NCBI RefSeq assembly: GCF_001513965.1
Contig: NZ_KQ948025.1
Location: 201,229-265,228, forward strand
Length of the DNA: 64,000 nucleotides
Origin: Streptomyces cellostaticus
Lineage (GTDB): Bacteria; Actinomycetota; Actinomycetes; Streptomycetales; Streptomycetaceae
Direction: 5' to 3'
The notes under the pieces are model-generated. The model searched no databases, was not told where the DNA came from, and worked only from the letters and a program-made list of their open reading frames with translations. Positions 49,170-56,798 of the stretch are shown piece after piece (position 1 is the stretch's first letter; each line of letters starts with the position of its first letter). Position numbers and translations under genes: made by a program.

Positions 49170-49625
49170 CTAGTCCTCCCCGTACCGAGGATCCACAGTC
49201 TCCGGAGTCAGCCCGAGCAACTCGGCCACCTGCTCCACCACCACCTCGTGCACCAGCGCAGCCCGCTCGTCCCGTCCCTTGGTCCGGATCTCCACCGGCC
49301 GCCGGTACACCACGACCCGCGCCCGCCGCCCCTCACGCGCAGGGATGATCCCACCCAGCGGCACCGCTTCGTCGCTCCACCCCTCGGTGCCCCGCCCGTC
49401 CAGCCGAGGCACCTCGAGCACCAGGAAGTCGATGTCGGCCAACTGCGGCCACCGCCGCTCAAGACGCTCCACGGAGTCCTGCACCAGGTCCGCGAACACC
49501 TCGGCACGGCTGGCCGCCAGCGGCACCTGCGGCGGCGCGATAGGCCCCCTCATACCCCGCCCGTGACGATCACGTCGACGGGGCCCGGGGCCGGCGGCAA
49601 GGGGCGGTACACGGTTGTCCATCAC
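49170..49625 (-). CDS. Metallopeptidase-family (PF06262-like) protein with degenerate zinc site
   Basis: 151 residues (or shorter; an ATG at residue 25 is possible). The zincin-like helix reads H126-E127-V-V-V-E-Q (RAALVHEVVVEQVAELLGL) instead of HExxH, so the second histidine is missing. Flanking features of the family are present (SVERLERRWPQLADIDFLVL; RVVVYRRPVEIR). It is thus either an inactive relative or one using another ligand such as the nearby Glu. Cytoplasmic; the function is unknown. Confidence 0.8.
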   Translation of the reverse strand: MMDNRVPPLAAGPGPRRRDRHGRGMRGPIAPPQVPLAASRAEVFADLVQDSVERLERRWPQLADIDFLVLEVPRLDGRGTEGWSDEAVPLGGIIPAREGRRARVVVYRRPVEIRTKGRDERAALVHEVVVEQVAELLGLTPETVDPRYGED

Positions 49626-49975
49626 TGGTGAAGCGTAGTCCTCGAGCGCTCAGCCCGCCCGGCCCCACGCGCCATCCCGCCGCCGAGCGCACGGCAACCG
49701 GCCACTGACGACCGCGTGTCGCAGGTTGACCGTTCTAGCCAAGGTCTGGCTCGTTTCCGCAACTCTCCAAGACCGCCAAACTCAAGGCAATTGACGTTGT
49801 TTGTACCGACTCATGACCATACGCAGTCCCGCCCCAGACCCCACGCAAACCCGTCCTTGCAGGTCAGTGAGGCGTGTTCGAAAGGGTGTGTGGGGTGTTT
49901 CACAGGGCGACACGGTGGAGTGACCTGGGGGAGAGTCGTCGCGGCCCGCTCAAGAGTGCGGTACCGTCCAACGTC
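49626..49975. promoter_or_regulatory. Divergent region between zincin-like gene and DUF3499 gene
   Basis: 350 bases without a supported gene. TACCGT at 49962-49967 lies eight bases before the GTG at 49976 and there is no Shine-Dalgarno, suggesting a leaderless transcript. An AT-richer stretch (about 49728-49830) may hold further promoter elements; none could be fixed. Confidence 0.5.
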
Positions 49976-50353
49976 GTGAGCCCTGTACGTCGCTGTTCGC
50001 GCACCGCCTGCGGCCGACCCGCCGTCGCGACGCTGACGTACGTCTACGCCGACTCGACCGCGGTCCTCGGCCCGCTCGCCACCTACGCCGAACCCCACTG
50101 CTACGACCTGTGCGCCGAGCATTCCGAGCGCCTCACCGCCCCCCGCGGCTGGGAGGTCGTCCGACTCCTCGACGGCTCCGCTCCCGCACGGCCCAGCGGA
50201 GACGATCTGGAAGCGCTTGCCAACGCCGTGCGCGAGGCGGCCCGCCCCCAGGAGCGCGCGGCCCAGGCGGGCGGCGGCGGAGCGCGCACCGTGGACCCCA
50301 TGGAAGTGGCCCGCCGCGGCCACCTGCGGGTCCTGCGCTCCCCGGACAACTGA
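49976..50353 (+). CDS. DUF3499 family protein
   Basis: 125 residues from the GTG at 49976. Cysteine/histidine pattern RRCSRTACGRPAVATLTYVY, then YAEPHCYDLCAEHSERLTAP, looks like a two-part zinc-binding unit (C-x4-C ... H-C-x3-C-x2-H). The C-terminal part is helical (LEALANAVREAARPQE). The family is conserved in actinobacteria upstream of phosphomannomutase genes; its role is unknown. It is probably leaderless and may be co-regulated with manB 174 bases downstream. Confidence 0.88.
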   Translation: MSPVRRCSRTACGRPAVATLTYVYADSTAVLGPLATYAEPHCYDLCAEHSERLTAPRGWEVVRLLDGSAPARPSGDDLEALANAVREAARPQERAAQAGGGGARTVDPMEVARRGHLRVLRSPDN

Positions 50354-50527
50354 GCCCCGCCTCACCGGCGTACAGCCCTCGAACGCCACCCCCACACCAC
50401 CGAACGCCACCGCACGCCACCCGCCGTCCCGGGGTACGGCTGGAAGTCCACATGGTGTCCGCACACCTGGTCCTTACCCCTGACGGGTAGTTTGTGGGCA
50501 CCCATAGGACTTTCAGGAGGGTTGGCC

Positions 50528-51892
50528 GTGGCTGCTGATCTGTCGCAGATCGTGAAGGCGTACGACGTACGCGGAGTGGTTCCGGACCAGTGGGACGAGT
50601 CACTGGCCGGCCTCTTCGGCGCCGCCTTCGCCGAGGTGACAGGTGCGGCGGCGATCGTCGTCGGACACGACATGCGCCCCTCGTCGCCCGCTTTGTCCCG
50701 CGCCTTCGCACGCGGCGCGGCCGACCGCGGCGTGGACGTCACCGAGATCGGCCTGTGCTCCACGGACCAGCTGTACTACGCCTCGGGCGCGCTGAACCTC
50801 CCCGGCGCGATGTTCACGGCCTCCCACAACCCGGCCCAGTACAACGGCATCAAGCTGTGCCGCGCGGGCGCCGCCCCCGTCGGCCAGGACACCGGCCTCG
50901 CGCAGATCCGCGAACTGGCCGAGCAGTGGCTGGAGTCGGGCGCCCCGGAACCTGCCGCCGAGTCGGGAACCCTCACCACGCGCGAGACGTTGGACGATTA
51001 CGCGGCGCACCTCCGCTCCCTCGTCGACCTGACCGCCATCCGCCCCCTGAAGGTCGTGGTCGACGCCGGCAACGGCATGGGCGGCCACACGGTCCCCACG
51101 GTCTTCGCCGGCCTGCCCCTGACCCTCGTCCCGATGTACTTCGAACTCGACGGCACCTTCCCGAACCACGAGGCCAACCCGCTCGACCCGGCCAACCTCG
51201 TGGACCTGCAGAAGCGGGTCCCGGCGGAGGGCGCCGACCTGGGCATCGCCTTCGACGGAGACGCGGACCGCTGCTTCGTCGTGGACGAGAACGGCGACCC
51301 GGTCTCCCCGTCGGCGATCACCGCGCTGGTCGCCGTGCGCGAGCTGGCCCGCAACGGCGGCAAGGGCACGGTCATCCACAACCTGATCACGTCCCGCACC
51401 GTCCCGGAGGTGGTGAAGGAGAACGGCGGCACCCCGGCCCGCACCCGCGTCGGCCATTCCTTCATCAAGGCGGAGATGGCCCGCTCCGGCGCGATCTTCG
51501 GCGGCGAGCACTCCGCCCACTACTACTTCAAGGACTTCTGGAACGCCGACACGGGCATGCTGGCCGCCCTGCACGTCCTCGCGGCCCTCGGCGGCCAGGA
51601 CGGCCCGCTGTCCGCCCTCGTCGCCCAGTATGACCGCTACGCGGGCTCCGGCGAGATCAACTCCACCGTCGCCGACCAGACCGCCCGCCTCGCCGCGATC
51701 CGAGCCGCTTACGAGGGCCGCGACGGCATCACCCTGGACGACCTCGACGGCCTCACGGTCTCCGCCGCCGACTGGTGGTTCAACGTCCGCCCGTCCAACA
51801 CGGAACCACTGCTGCGCCTGAACGCGGAGGCGAAGGACGAGAGGACGATGATCAAGATCCGCGACGAGGCACTGGCGATCATCCGGGGCTGA
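50528..51892 (+). CDS. manB: Phosphomannomutase / phosphoglucomutase
   Basis: 454 residues from a GTG with AGGAGGG upstream. Catalytic phospho-serine S99 lies in MFTASHNPAQYNGIK, the metal loop is AFDGDADRCF, the sugar-binding loop GGEHSAHYYF and the phosphate-binding loop VRPSNTEPLLRLN. It interconverts mannose-6-phosphate and mannose-1-phosphate for GDP-mannose. It heads a group with Trm112-like, SIS and manA genes on the same strand. Confidence 0.96.
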   Translation: MAADLSQIVKAYDVRGVVPDQWDESLAGLFGAAFAEVTGAAAIVVGHDMRPSSPALSRAFARGAADRGVDVTEIGLCSTDQLYYASGALNLPGAMFTASHNPAQYNGIKLCRAGAAPVGQDTGLAQIRELAEQWLESGAPEPAAESGTLTTRETLDDYAAHLRSLVDLTAIRPLKVVVDAGNGMGGHTVPTVFAGLPLTLVPMYFELDGTFPNHEANPLDPANLVDLQKRVPAEGADLGIAFDGDADRCFVVDENGDPVSPSAITALVAVRELARNGGKGTVIHNLITSRTVPEVVKENGGTPARTRVGHSFIKAEMARSGAIFGGEHSAHYYFKDFWNADTGMLAALHVLAALGGQDGPLSALVAQYDRYAGSGEINSTVADQTARLAAIRAAYEGRDGITLDDLDGLTVSAADWWFNVRPSNTEPLLRLNAEAKDERTMIKIRDEALAIIRG

Positions 51893-52182
51893 GACGCGGA
51901 ACCCGCGCCTCTTGTCCACCCGAGTCGTGACGACGGGGCTTCGCCTCTCGGCCGACCGACACCTCCCGACCCACGCCGCCCGCCCTTCTCGGCCGCGCGA
52001 GCCATATGGCCCGGACCTCGCTGCCCAGTCGACCGAGACGGGCAGCGGGTGGGCGCAGGCCGGGGGCAGGGGCGGAGCACCCCGGGCGGCGCTCGAGCCT
52101 GCCGAACCCTCCAGTACCGCGTCACCAGCGGTACGCTGACCAGCACATCAGCAAAGCCGTACCCGCCCAGAAGGGACACCCC

Positions 52183-52353
52183 ATGCCGCTCGAAGCCGGC
52201 CTCCTGGAGATCCTCGCCTGCCCCGCCTGCCACTCCCCCCTCAAGGAGCAGGACACCGAGCTGATCTGCACAGGCCAGGACTGCGGCCTGGCCTACCCCG
52301 TCCGCGACGGCATCCCGGTCCTGCTCGTCGACGAGGCCCGCCGCCCCGCGTAA
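52183..52353 (+). CDS. Trm112 family small protein
   Basis: 56 residues from the ATG at 52183 (AAGGGA upstream). Zinc pattern C-x2-C ... C-x5-C: LEILACPACHSPL and ELICTGQDCGLAYPV, ending RDGIPVLLVDEARR, the Trm112/YcaR signature. Such proteins stabilise methyltransferases, though in Streptomyces the partner is unknown. The 290 bases before it hold no convincing gene. It lies between manB and the SIS gene. Confidence 0.92.
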   Translation: MPLEAGLLEILACPACHSPLKEQDTELICTGQDCGLAYPVRDGIPVLLVDEARRPA

Positions 52354-52457
52354 GAGGGCCACCGCCCCTCGTAGAAGGCCGGCGCCCCGTAACGACGAGG
52401 CGCCCACCCCCGCGCTCGACCCCCGCACAGGACCCCGGCGATCGGAGGCTGTCGCCC

Positions 52458-53585
52458 ATGCTCGACGAATCGCTGCTCGACGCCCCTCAGGGCCTCGCCG
52501 ACGCCGACCGGCGAGGCCTCCTCCGCGGCGCGGCGGAGGCCGGCGCCCGCGTCCGCACCGCTGCCCGGCACGCCGCCGAGGCCGGCGTAGGCGACCTCAA
52601 GCCCGACGGCCGCCCGCGCGCCGTCCTCATCGCCGGCCCCGGAGCCGCCGCCACCCACACCGCCGACCTCCTCGGCACCCTGGCCGGCCCCGGCAGCCCC
52701 GTCACCCGGCTGGCCCCCACCGGCGTCGCCCCGGCCGCAGGCGCCCTGCGCTGGGAACTCCCGGGCTGGGCCGGCTCCGTCGACCTGCTGCTGATCGCCA
52801 CCCCGGACGGCACCGAACCCAGCCTCTCCCTGCTCGCCGAGCAGGCCTACCGCCGCGGCTGCTCGGTCGCCGCCGTGGCCCCGGCCCGCACCCCGCTCGC
52901 CGAGGCGGTGTCCGGCGCACACGGCCTGTTCGTCCCGATGGCGGCGACGCCGTACGACCAGGAAGAGCCCCTCGCCGCGTCCTCGCCCGGCGTCTTTTGG
53001 GCCCTGTTCACCCCGCTGCTGGCGCTGCTCGACCGCATCGGCCTGCTCGCCGCCGCTCCGGACGACCTGGAGAAGATCGCCGACCGTCTGGACCACATCG
53101 CCGAACGCTGCGGCCCGGCCATCGCGACCTACAGCAACCCGGCCAAGACCCTCGCCACCGAACTCGCCGACGCGCTGCCCGTCGTATGGACGGAAGGCAG
53201 CTCGGCCGGGCCCGCGGGCCGCCGGTTCGCCGCCGCCCTCGCCGAACTCGCCGGGCGCCCCGCCCTGGTCGCCGAACTCCCCGAAGCACTGGCCGCCCAC
53301 AGCGCCCTGCTGGCCGGCCCGCTCGCGGCGAGCGCCGACCCCGACGACTTCTTCCGCGATCGCGTGGAGGAGACACCCGCGCTGCACGCGCGCGTGGTGC
53401 TGCTCCGCGACCGCCCGATCGGCGGCCTCACCGCCGCCCCCGCCGCCCGCGACCTGGCCCTCAGCCACGACACACCGATCAGCGAACTCGAACCGGAGGA
53501 GGGCGGCGAACTGGAGACCCTCGCGGAACTGATCGCCGTCACGGATTTCGCCGCCGTTTACCTGGCGCTCGCTTCGGGGGCCTGA
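52458..53585 (+). CDS. SIS-domain protein, phosphoglucose/phosphomannose isomerase-like
   Basis: 375 residues. Two SIS-like halves: RAVLIAGPGAAATHTADLLG (sugar-phosphate loop region), VDLLLIATPDGTEPSLSLLA, then AIATYSNPAKTLATELAD and PVVWTEGSSAGPAGRRFAAA. This matches the actinobacterial bifunctional phosphoglucose/phosphomannose isomerase-like family, although the first SIS glycine/serine loop (normally GxGxS) is Ala-rich. Its position between manB and manA supports a role in hexose-phosphate exchange. Activity is not certain. Confidence 0.85.
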   Translation: MLDESLLDAPQGLADADRRGLLRGAAEAGARVRTAARHAAEAGVGDLKPDGRPRAVLIAGPGAAATHTADLLGTLAGPGSPVTRLAPTGVAPAAGALRWELPGWAGSVDLLLIATPDGTEPSLSLLAEQAYRRGCSVAAVAPARTPLAEAVSGAHGLFVPMAATPYDQEEPLAASSPGVFWALFTPLLALLDRIGLLAAAPDDLEKIADRLDHIAERCGPAIATYSNPAKTLATELADALPVVWTEGSSAGPAGRRFAAALAELAGRPALVAELPEALAAHSALLAGPLAASADPDDFFRDRVEETPALHARVVLLRDRPIGGLTAAPAARDLALSHDTPISELEPEEGGELETLAELIAVTDFAAVYLALASGA

Positions 53586-53680
53586 TCTTGCTCCGGGTCG
53601 ACCGACCCGCGCCCAGCCCCGGCACCCGAACCGGCACCGGCGCCGGCCGAGCAGCGTACGTACGGAGACAGAGAAGCCAC

Positions 53681-54832
53681 ATGGACCGCCTCGACAACAC
53701 CATCCGCCCCTACGCCTGGGGTTCCCCCACCGCCATCCCGCACCTCCTCGGCGTCGAGCCGACCGGCGAGCCGCAGGCGGAAATGTGGATGGGAGCACAC
53801 CCGGGCGCCCCCTCGCGCACCGCGCGCGGGACGCTCGTCGAGGTCATCGGCGCGGACCCGGAGCACGAACTGGGCGCCGGGACGGTCGCGAAGTTCGGCC
53901 CGCGGCTGCCGTTCCTGCTCAAGATCCTCGCCGCCGGCGCCCCCCTCTCCCTCCAGGTGCACCCCGACCTGGCGCAGGCCAAGGAGGGGTACGCCGACGA
54001 AGAGCGGCGTGGCATCCCCATCGACGCCCCGCACCGCAACTACAAGGACGCCAACCACAAGCCCGAACTGATCTGCGCGCTCACCGAGTTCGACGGCCTG
54101 TGCGGCTTCCGCGACCCGGTCCGGACGGCCGGCCTGCTCGACGGGCTCGGCGTCGACTCCCTCAAGCCGTACGTCGACCTGCTGCACGCCCACCCCGAGG
54201 ACGCTGCCCTGCGCGAGGTCCTCACGGCCGTCCTCACCGCCGACCCCGAGGAGATGGCCCACACCGTCGCCGAGGCCACCGCCGCCTGCACCCGCCTCGG
54301 CGGCGACTACGCCCCCTACGCCGACCTCGCCCACCACTACCCGGGCGACCCCGGCGTCATCGCGGCCATGCTGCTCAACCACGTCCGCCTGCAGCCCGGC
54401 GAGGCCCTGTTCCTCGGCGCCGGCATCCCGCACGCCTACCTGAGCGGCCTCGGCGTCGAGATCATGGCCAATTCCGACAACGTCCTGCGCTGCGGCCTGA
54501 CCCCCAAACACGTCGACGTCCCCGAACTCCTGCGCATCGTCCGCTTCGAGGCCGGCGACCCGGGCGTGCTGCGCCCCGAGGCCTCCCCGGACGGCGAGGA
54601 GGTCTACGAGACGCCGATCGACGAGTTCCGGCTCTCCCGGTTCGTCCTTCCCGAGGGCGGCACCGTCCACGACCTCACCCTGGACACCCCGCAGATCCTG
54701 CTCTGCACGGCCGGTTCCGTCCGGGCGGGCGACCACGAACTCGCCCCCGGCCGGTCGGTCTTCGTCCCGGCGGGCGAGAAGGCCGACGTCTCCGGCCCGG
54801 GCACGGTCTTCCGCGCCACTGTGATCGTATGA
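53681..54832 (+). CDS. manA: Mannose-6-phosphate isomerase, class I
   Basis: 383 residues from the ATG at 53681. Zinc-site residues are in PLSLQVHPDLAQA (Q-x-H), NHKPELICAL (H, E) and the late FLGAGIPHAYLSGLGVEIM (His). The type-I core RLPFLLKILAAG and the start MDRLDNTIRPYAWGSPTAIP are typical. It interconverts fructose-6-phosphate and mannose-6-phosphate, feeding ManB. It is the last of the mannose group. Confidence 0.96.
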   Translation: MDRLDNTIRPYAWGSPTAIPHLLGVEPTGEPQAEMWMGAHPGAPSRTARGTLVEVIGADPEHELGAGTVAKFGPRLPFLLKILAAGAPLSLQVHPDLAQAKEGYADEERRGIPIDAPHRNYKDANHKPELICALTEFDGLCGFRDPVRTAGLLDGLGVDSLKPYVDLLHAHPEDAALREVLTAVLTADPEEMAHTVAEATAACTRLGGDYAPYADLAHHYPGDPGVIAAMLLNHVRLQPGEALFLGAGIPHAYLSGLGVEIMANSDNVLRCGLTPKHVDVPELLRIVRFEAGDPGVLRPEASPDGEEVYETPIDEFRLSRFVLPEGGTVHDLTLDTPQILLCTAGSVRAGDHELAPGRSVFVPAGEKADVSGPGTVFRATVIV

Positions 54833-54964
54833 CCGGGGCTGTGGATACCTGACGCGCCGCCGCCCGGCCGGGCTGCAAGAATGGCCCACCGGCAAAGCAC
54901 GGGCAAAGCCGGGCACACGCCTGGACGGCGTAGACGGACGAGGGCGAAGGGACAACGCGGACAC

Positions 54965-55945
54965 ATGAGCGCGTCAGGCGGTACCAGGGCGATCGTGGCG
55001 GCACTCGGCGCCAACCTCGCGATCGCGGCATCGAAGTTCGTGGCGTTCGCGTTCAGCGGTTCCTCGTCGATGCTTGCCGAGGGCGTCCACTCGCTCGCCG
55101 ACTCCGGCAACCAGTTCCTGCTGCTGATCGGCGGCAAGAAGGCCCAGCGCGAGGCGACCCCGCAGCACCCGTTCGGCTACGGCCGCGAGCGCTACATCTA
55201 CGCCTTCCTCGTCTCGATCGTCCTGTTCTCGGTCGGCGGCATGTTCGCCATCTACGAGGGCTACGAGAAGATCAGCCACCCGCACAAGCTGGAGAACTGG
55301 TACTGGCCGGTCGGCGTCCTCGTCTTCGCGATCATCGCCGAGGGCTTCTCCTTCCGCACGGCCATCAAGGAGTCCAACGAACTGCGCGGCAAGCTGTCCT
55401 GGTCGCAGTTCATCCGCCGCGCCAAGGCGCCCGAGCTGCCCGTCGTCCTGCTGGAGGACTTCGGCGCGCTCATCGGTCTGGTCCTCGCCCTCGGCGGCGT
55501 CGGCCTCTCCGTGCTCACCGGTGACGGCGTCTGGGACGGCATCGGCACGGTCTGCATCGGTGTCCTGCTCGTCCTGATCGCGCTCGTCCTGGCCGCGGAG
55601 ACCAAGTCGCTGCTGCTCGGCGAGGCCGCGGGCATCGAGGAGGTCAAGAAGATCGAGGACGCGATCGTCGACGGCGACACGGTCACCGGCGTCATCCACA
55701 TGCGCACGCTCCACCTCGGCCCCGAGGAACTGCTGATCGCCGCCAAGATCGCCGTCCAGCACGACGACACGGCCGCCGAGGTCGCGAACGCCATCAACGC
55801 GGCCGAGGCCCGCATCCGCGCCGCCGTCCCCATCGCCCGCGTCATCTACCTCGAACCGGACATCTACAGCGAGGCCGAGGCCGCCAAGGGCCCGGACCCG
55901 GAGGCCACCCCGGGCGGCCCGACCCCGCACGCGGCCGGCCACTGA
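54965..55945 (+). CDS. Cation diffusion facilitator family transporter
   Basis: 326 residues from the ATG at 54965. CDF features: TM1 IVAALGANLAIAASKFVAF, TM2 with H-x3-D (EGVHSLADSGNQFLLL), a cytosolic loop KKAQREATPQHPFGYGRERY (HPFGYGRERY is a family hallmark), the later helix LEDFGALIGLVLALGGV and a C-terminal metallochaperone-like domain (VHMRTLHLGPEELLIAAKIA). It exports Zn2+ or similar divalent ions with proton exchange. Its 3' end overlaps the minus-strand gene at 55842 by 104 bases. Confidence 0.92.
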   Translation: MSASGGTRAIVAALGANLAIAASKFVAFAFSGSSSMLAEGVHSLADSGNQFLLLIGGKKAQREATPQHPFGYGRERYIYAFLVSIVLFSVGGMFAIYEGYEKISHPHKLENWYWPVGVLVFAIIAEGFSFRTAIKESNELRGKLSWSQFIRRAKAPELPVVLLEDFGALIGLVLALGGVGLSVLTGDGVWDGIGTVCIGVLLVLIALVLAAETKSLLLGEAAGIEEVKKIEDAIVDGDTVTGVIHMRTLHLGPEELLIAAKIAVQHDDTAAEVANAINAAEARIRAAVPIARVIYLEPDIYSEAEAAKGPDPEATPGGPTPHAAGH

Positions 55946-56174
55946 GTTCCGCTACGACGACGGGGCCCGCCCACAGCCGGTCAGGCCCCGCTCGCTCTCC
56001 GTACAGCCGTCCTCGGACCGGCTGCACGGGCCAGGGCCCCGCCGGCACGGCGGGCGCCTTTCGCCGCCGCACCGCCGGCGCGCCGATCCCCAGCCCGATG
56101 CCGGTGAGGACCAGCACCCCGCCGAAGAGCAGGGCCGTACCCAGCAGCGCCGGGACCGCACGGTCGTCCGTCAC
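55842..56174 (-). CDS. Small single-pass membrane protein coupled to the signal-peptidase-like gene
   Basis: 110 residues from a GTG that overlaps the upstream stop (GTGA). One hydrophobic helix (ALLGTALLFGGVLVLTGIGLG) is followed by an Arg/Pro-rich cytoplasmic tail. The last third lies opposite the end of the CDF gene, and its composition there (GRPGWPPGPGPWRPRPRCRC) looks like antisense of a GC-rich gene, so the real protein may be shorter. Translational coupling is the main support. Confidence 0.5.
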   Translation of the reverse strand: MTDDRAVPALLGTALLFGGVLVLTGIGLGIGAPAVRRRKAPAVPAGPWPVQPVRGRLYGERAGPDRLWAGPVVVAELSGRPRAGSGRPGWPPGPGPWRPRPRCRCPVRGR

Positions 56175-56695
56175 CCGCCCCCGCACAGCGTCCACGGGCA
56201 CGCGGTCCCGCCGTGGTCCGCGGGGAAGAAGCGCGAGTCCATCGAGTCCACCCGACGGTCGCCCAGCAGGAACAGCCGGCCCTGCGGCACCTTCACGTCG
56301 TACGGCCGGTGCACCCCGTCGGCGTCGCCCCCGCTCACATAGGGCTCCCCGGCCGGCTGCCCGTTCACGGTGACCCGCTCCCGCGACCCCACGAGCGTGC
56401 AGCACGCCACGCGGTCGCCGCGCACCCCGATCACCCGTTGCATCAGCACCCCGCCGGACCGGTAATGCTCCGGCGCCGAGAACACCACGACGTCACGGCG
56501 CCGCACCTCGCTCCCGTCCACGCGCTCCCACACGATCCGCTCACCCGGCTCGTACGTCGGCGACATGCTGTGGCTCGGCAGGGTGCCCATGCCGTAGGCG
56601 CTTCGCCCGTAGACGAAGGTGCCGGTCGCCGGCCCCAGCCCCAGCAGCCCCGCCACGAGCGCTGCGATCCCCAGTCCCCGCCCTCTGCCTGCCAT
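56171..56695 (-). CDS. Signal peptidase I-like (S26) protein lacking the catalytic lysine
   Basis: 174 residues. An N-terminal helix (GLGIAALVAGLLGLGPATG) anchors it. Box B with nucleophile S43 (SHSMSPTYEPGERI) and box E (LLGDRRVDSMDSRFF) are present. In box D the usual K-R-V-x-G-x-x-G-D reads M-Q86-R-V-I-G-V-R-G-D, so the general-base lysine is glutamine. It may be inactive, use another base, or act as an accessory subunit. It is coupled to the small membrane protein downstream. Confidence 0.85.
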   Translation of the reverse strand: MAGRGRGLGIAALVAGLLGLGPATGTFVYGRSAYGMGTLPSHSMSPTYEPGERIVWERVDGSEVRRRDVVVFSAPEHYRSGGVLMQRVIGVRGDRVACCTLVGSRERVTVNGQPAGEPYVSGGDADGVHRPYDVKVPQGRLFLLGDRRVDSMDSRFFPADHGGTACPWTLCGGG

Positions 56696-56798
56696 GTCCG
56701 TCCTCCCCGCGCGGTCCCTGTGCGGCGGGGAAAACAGCGGCCCTCTGTGAACTCCCTGTGCGGGCCCGGGAGGCGGGCCCGCACACCGTCCCGTCGGC

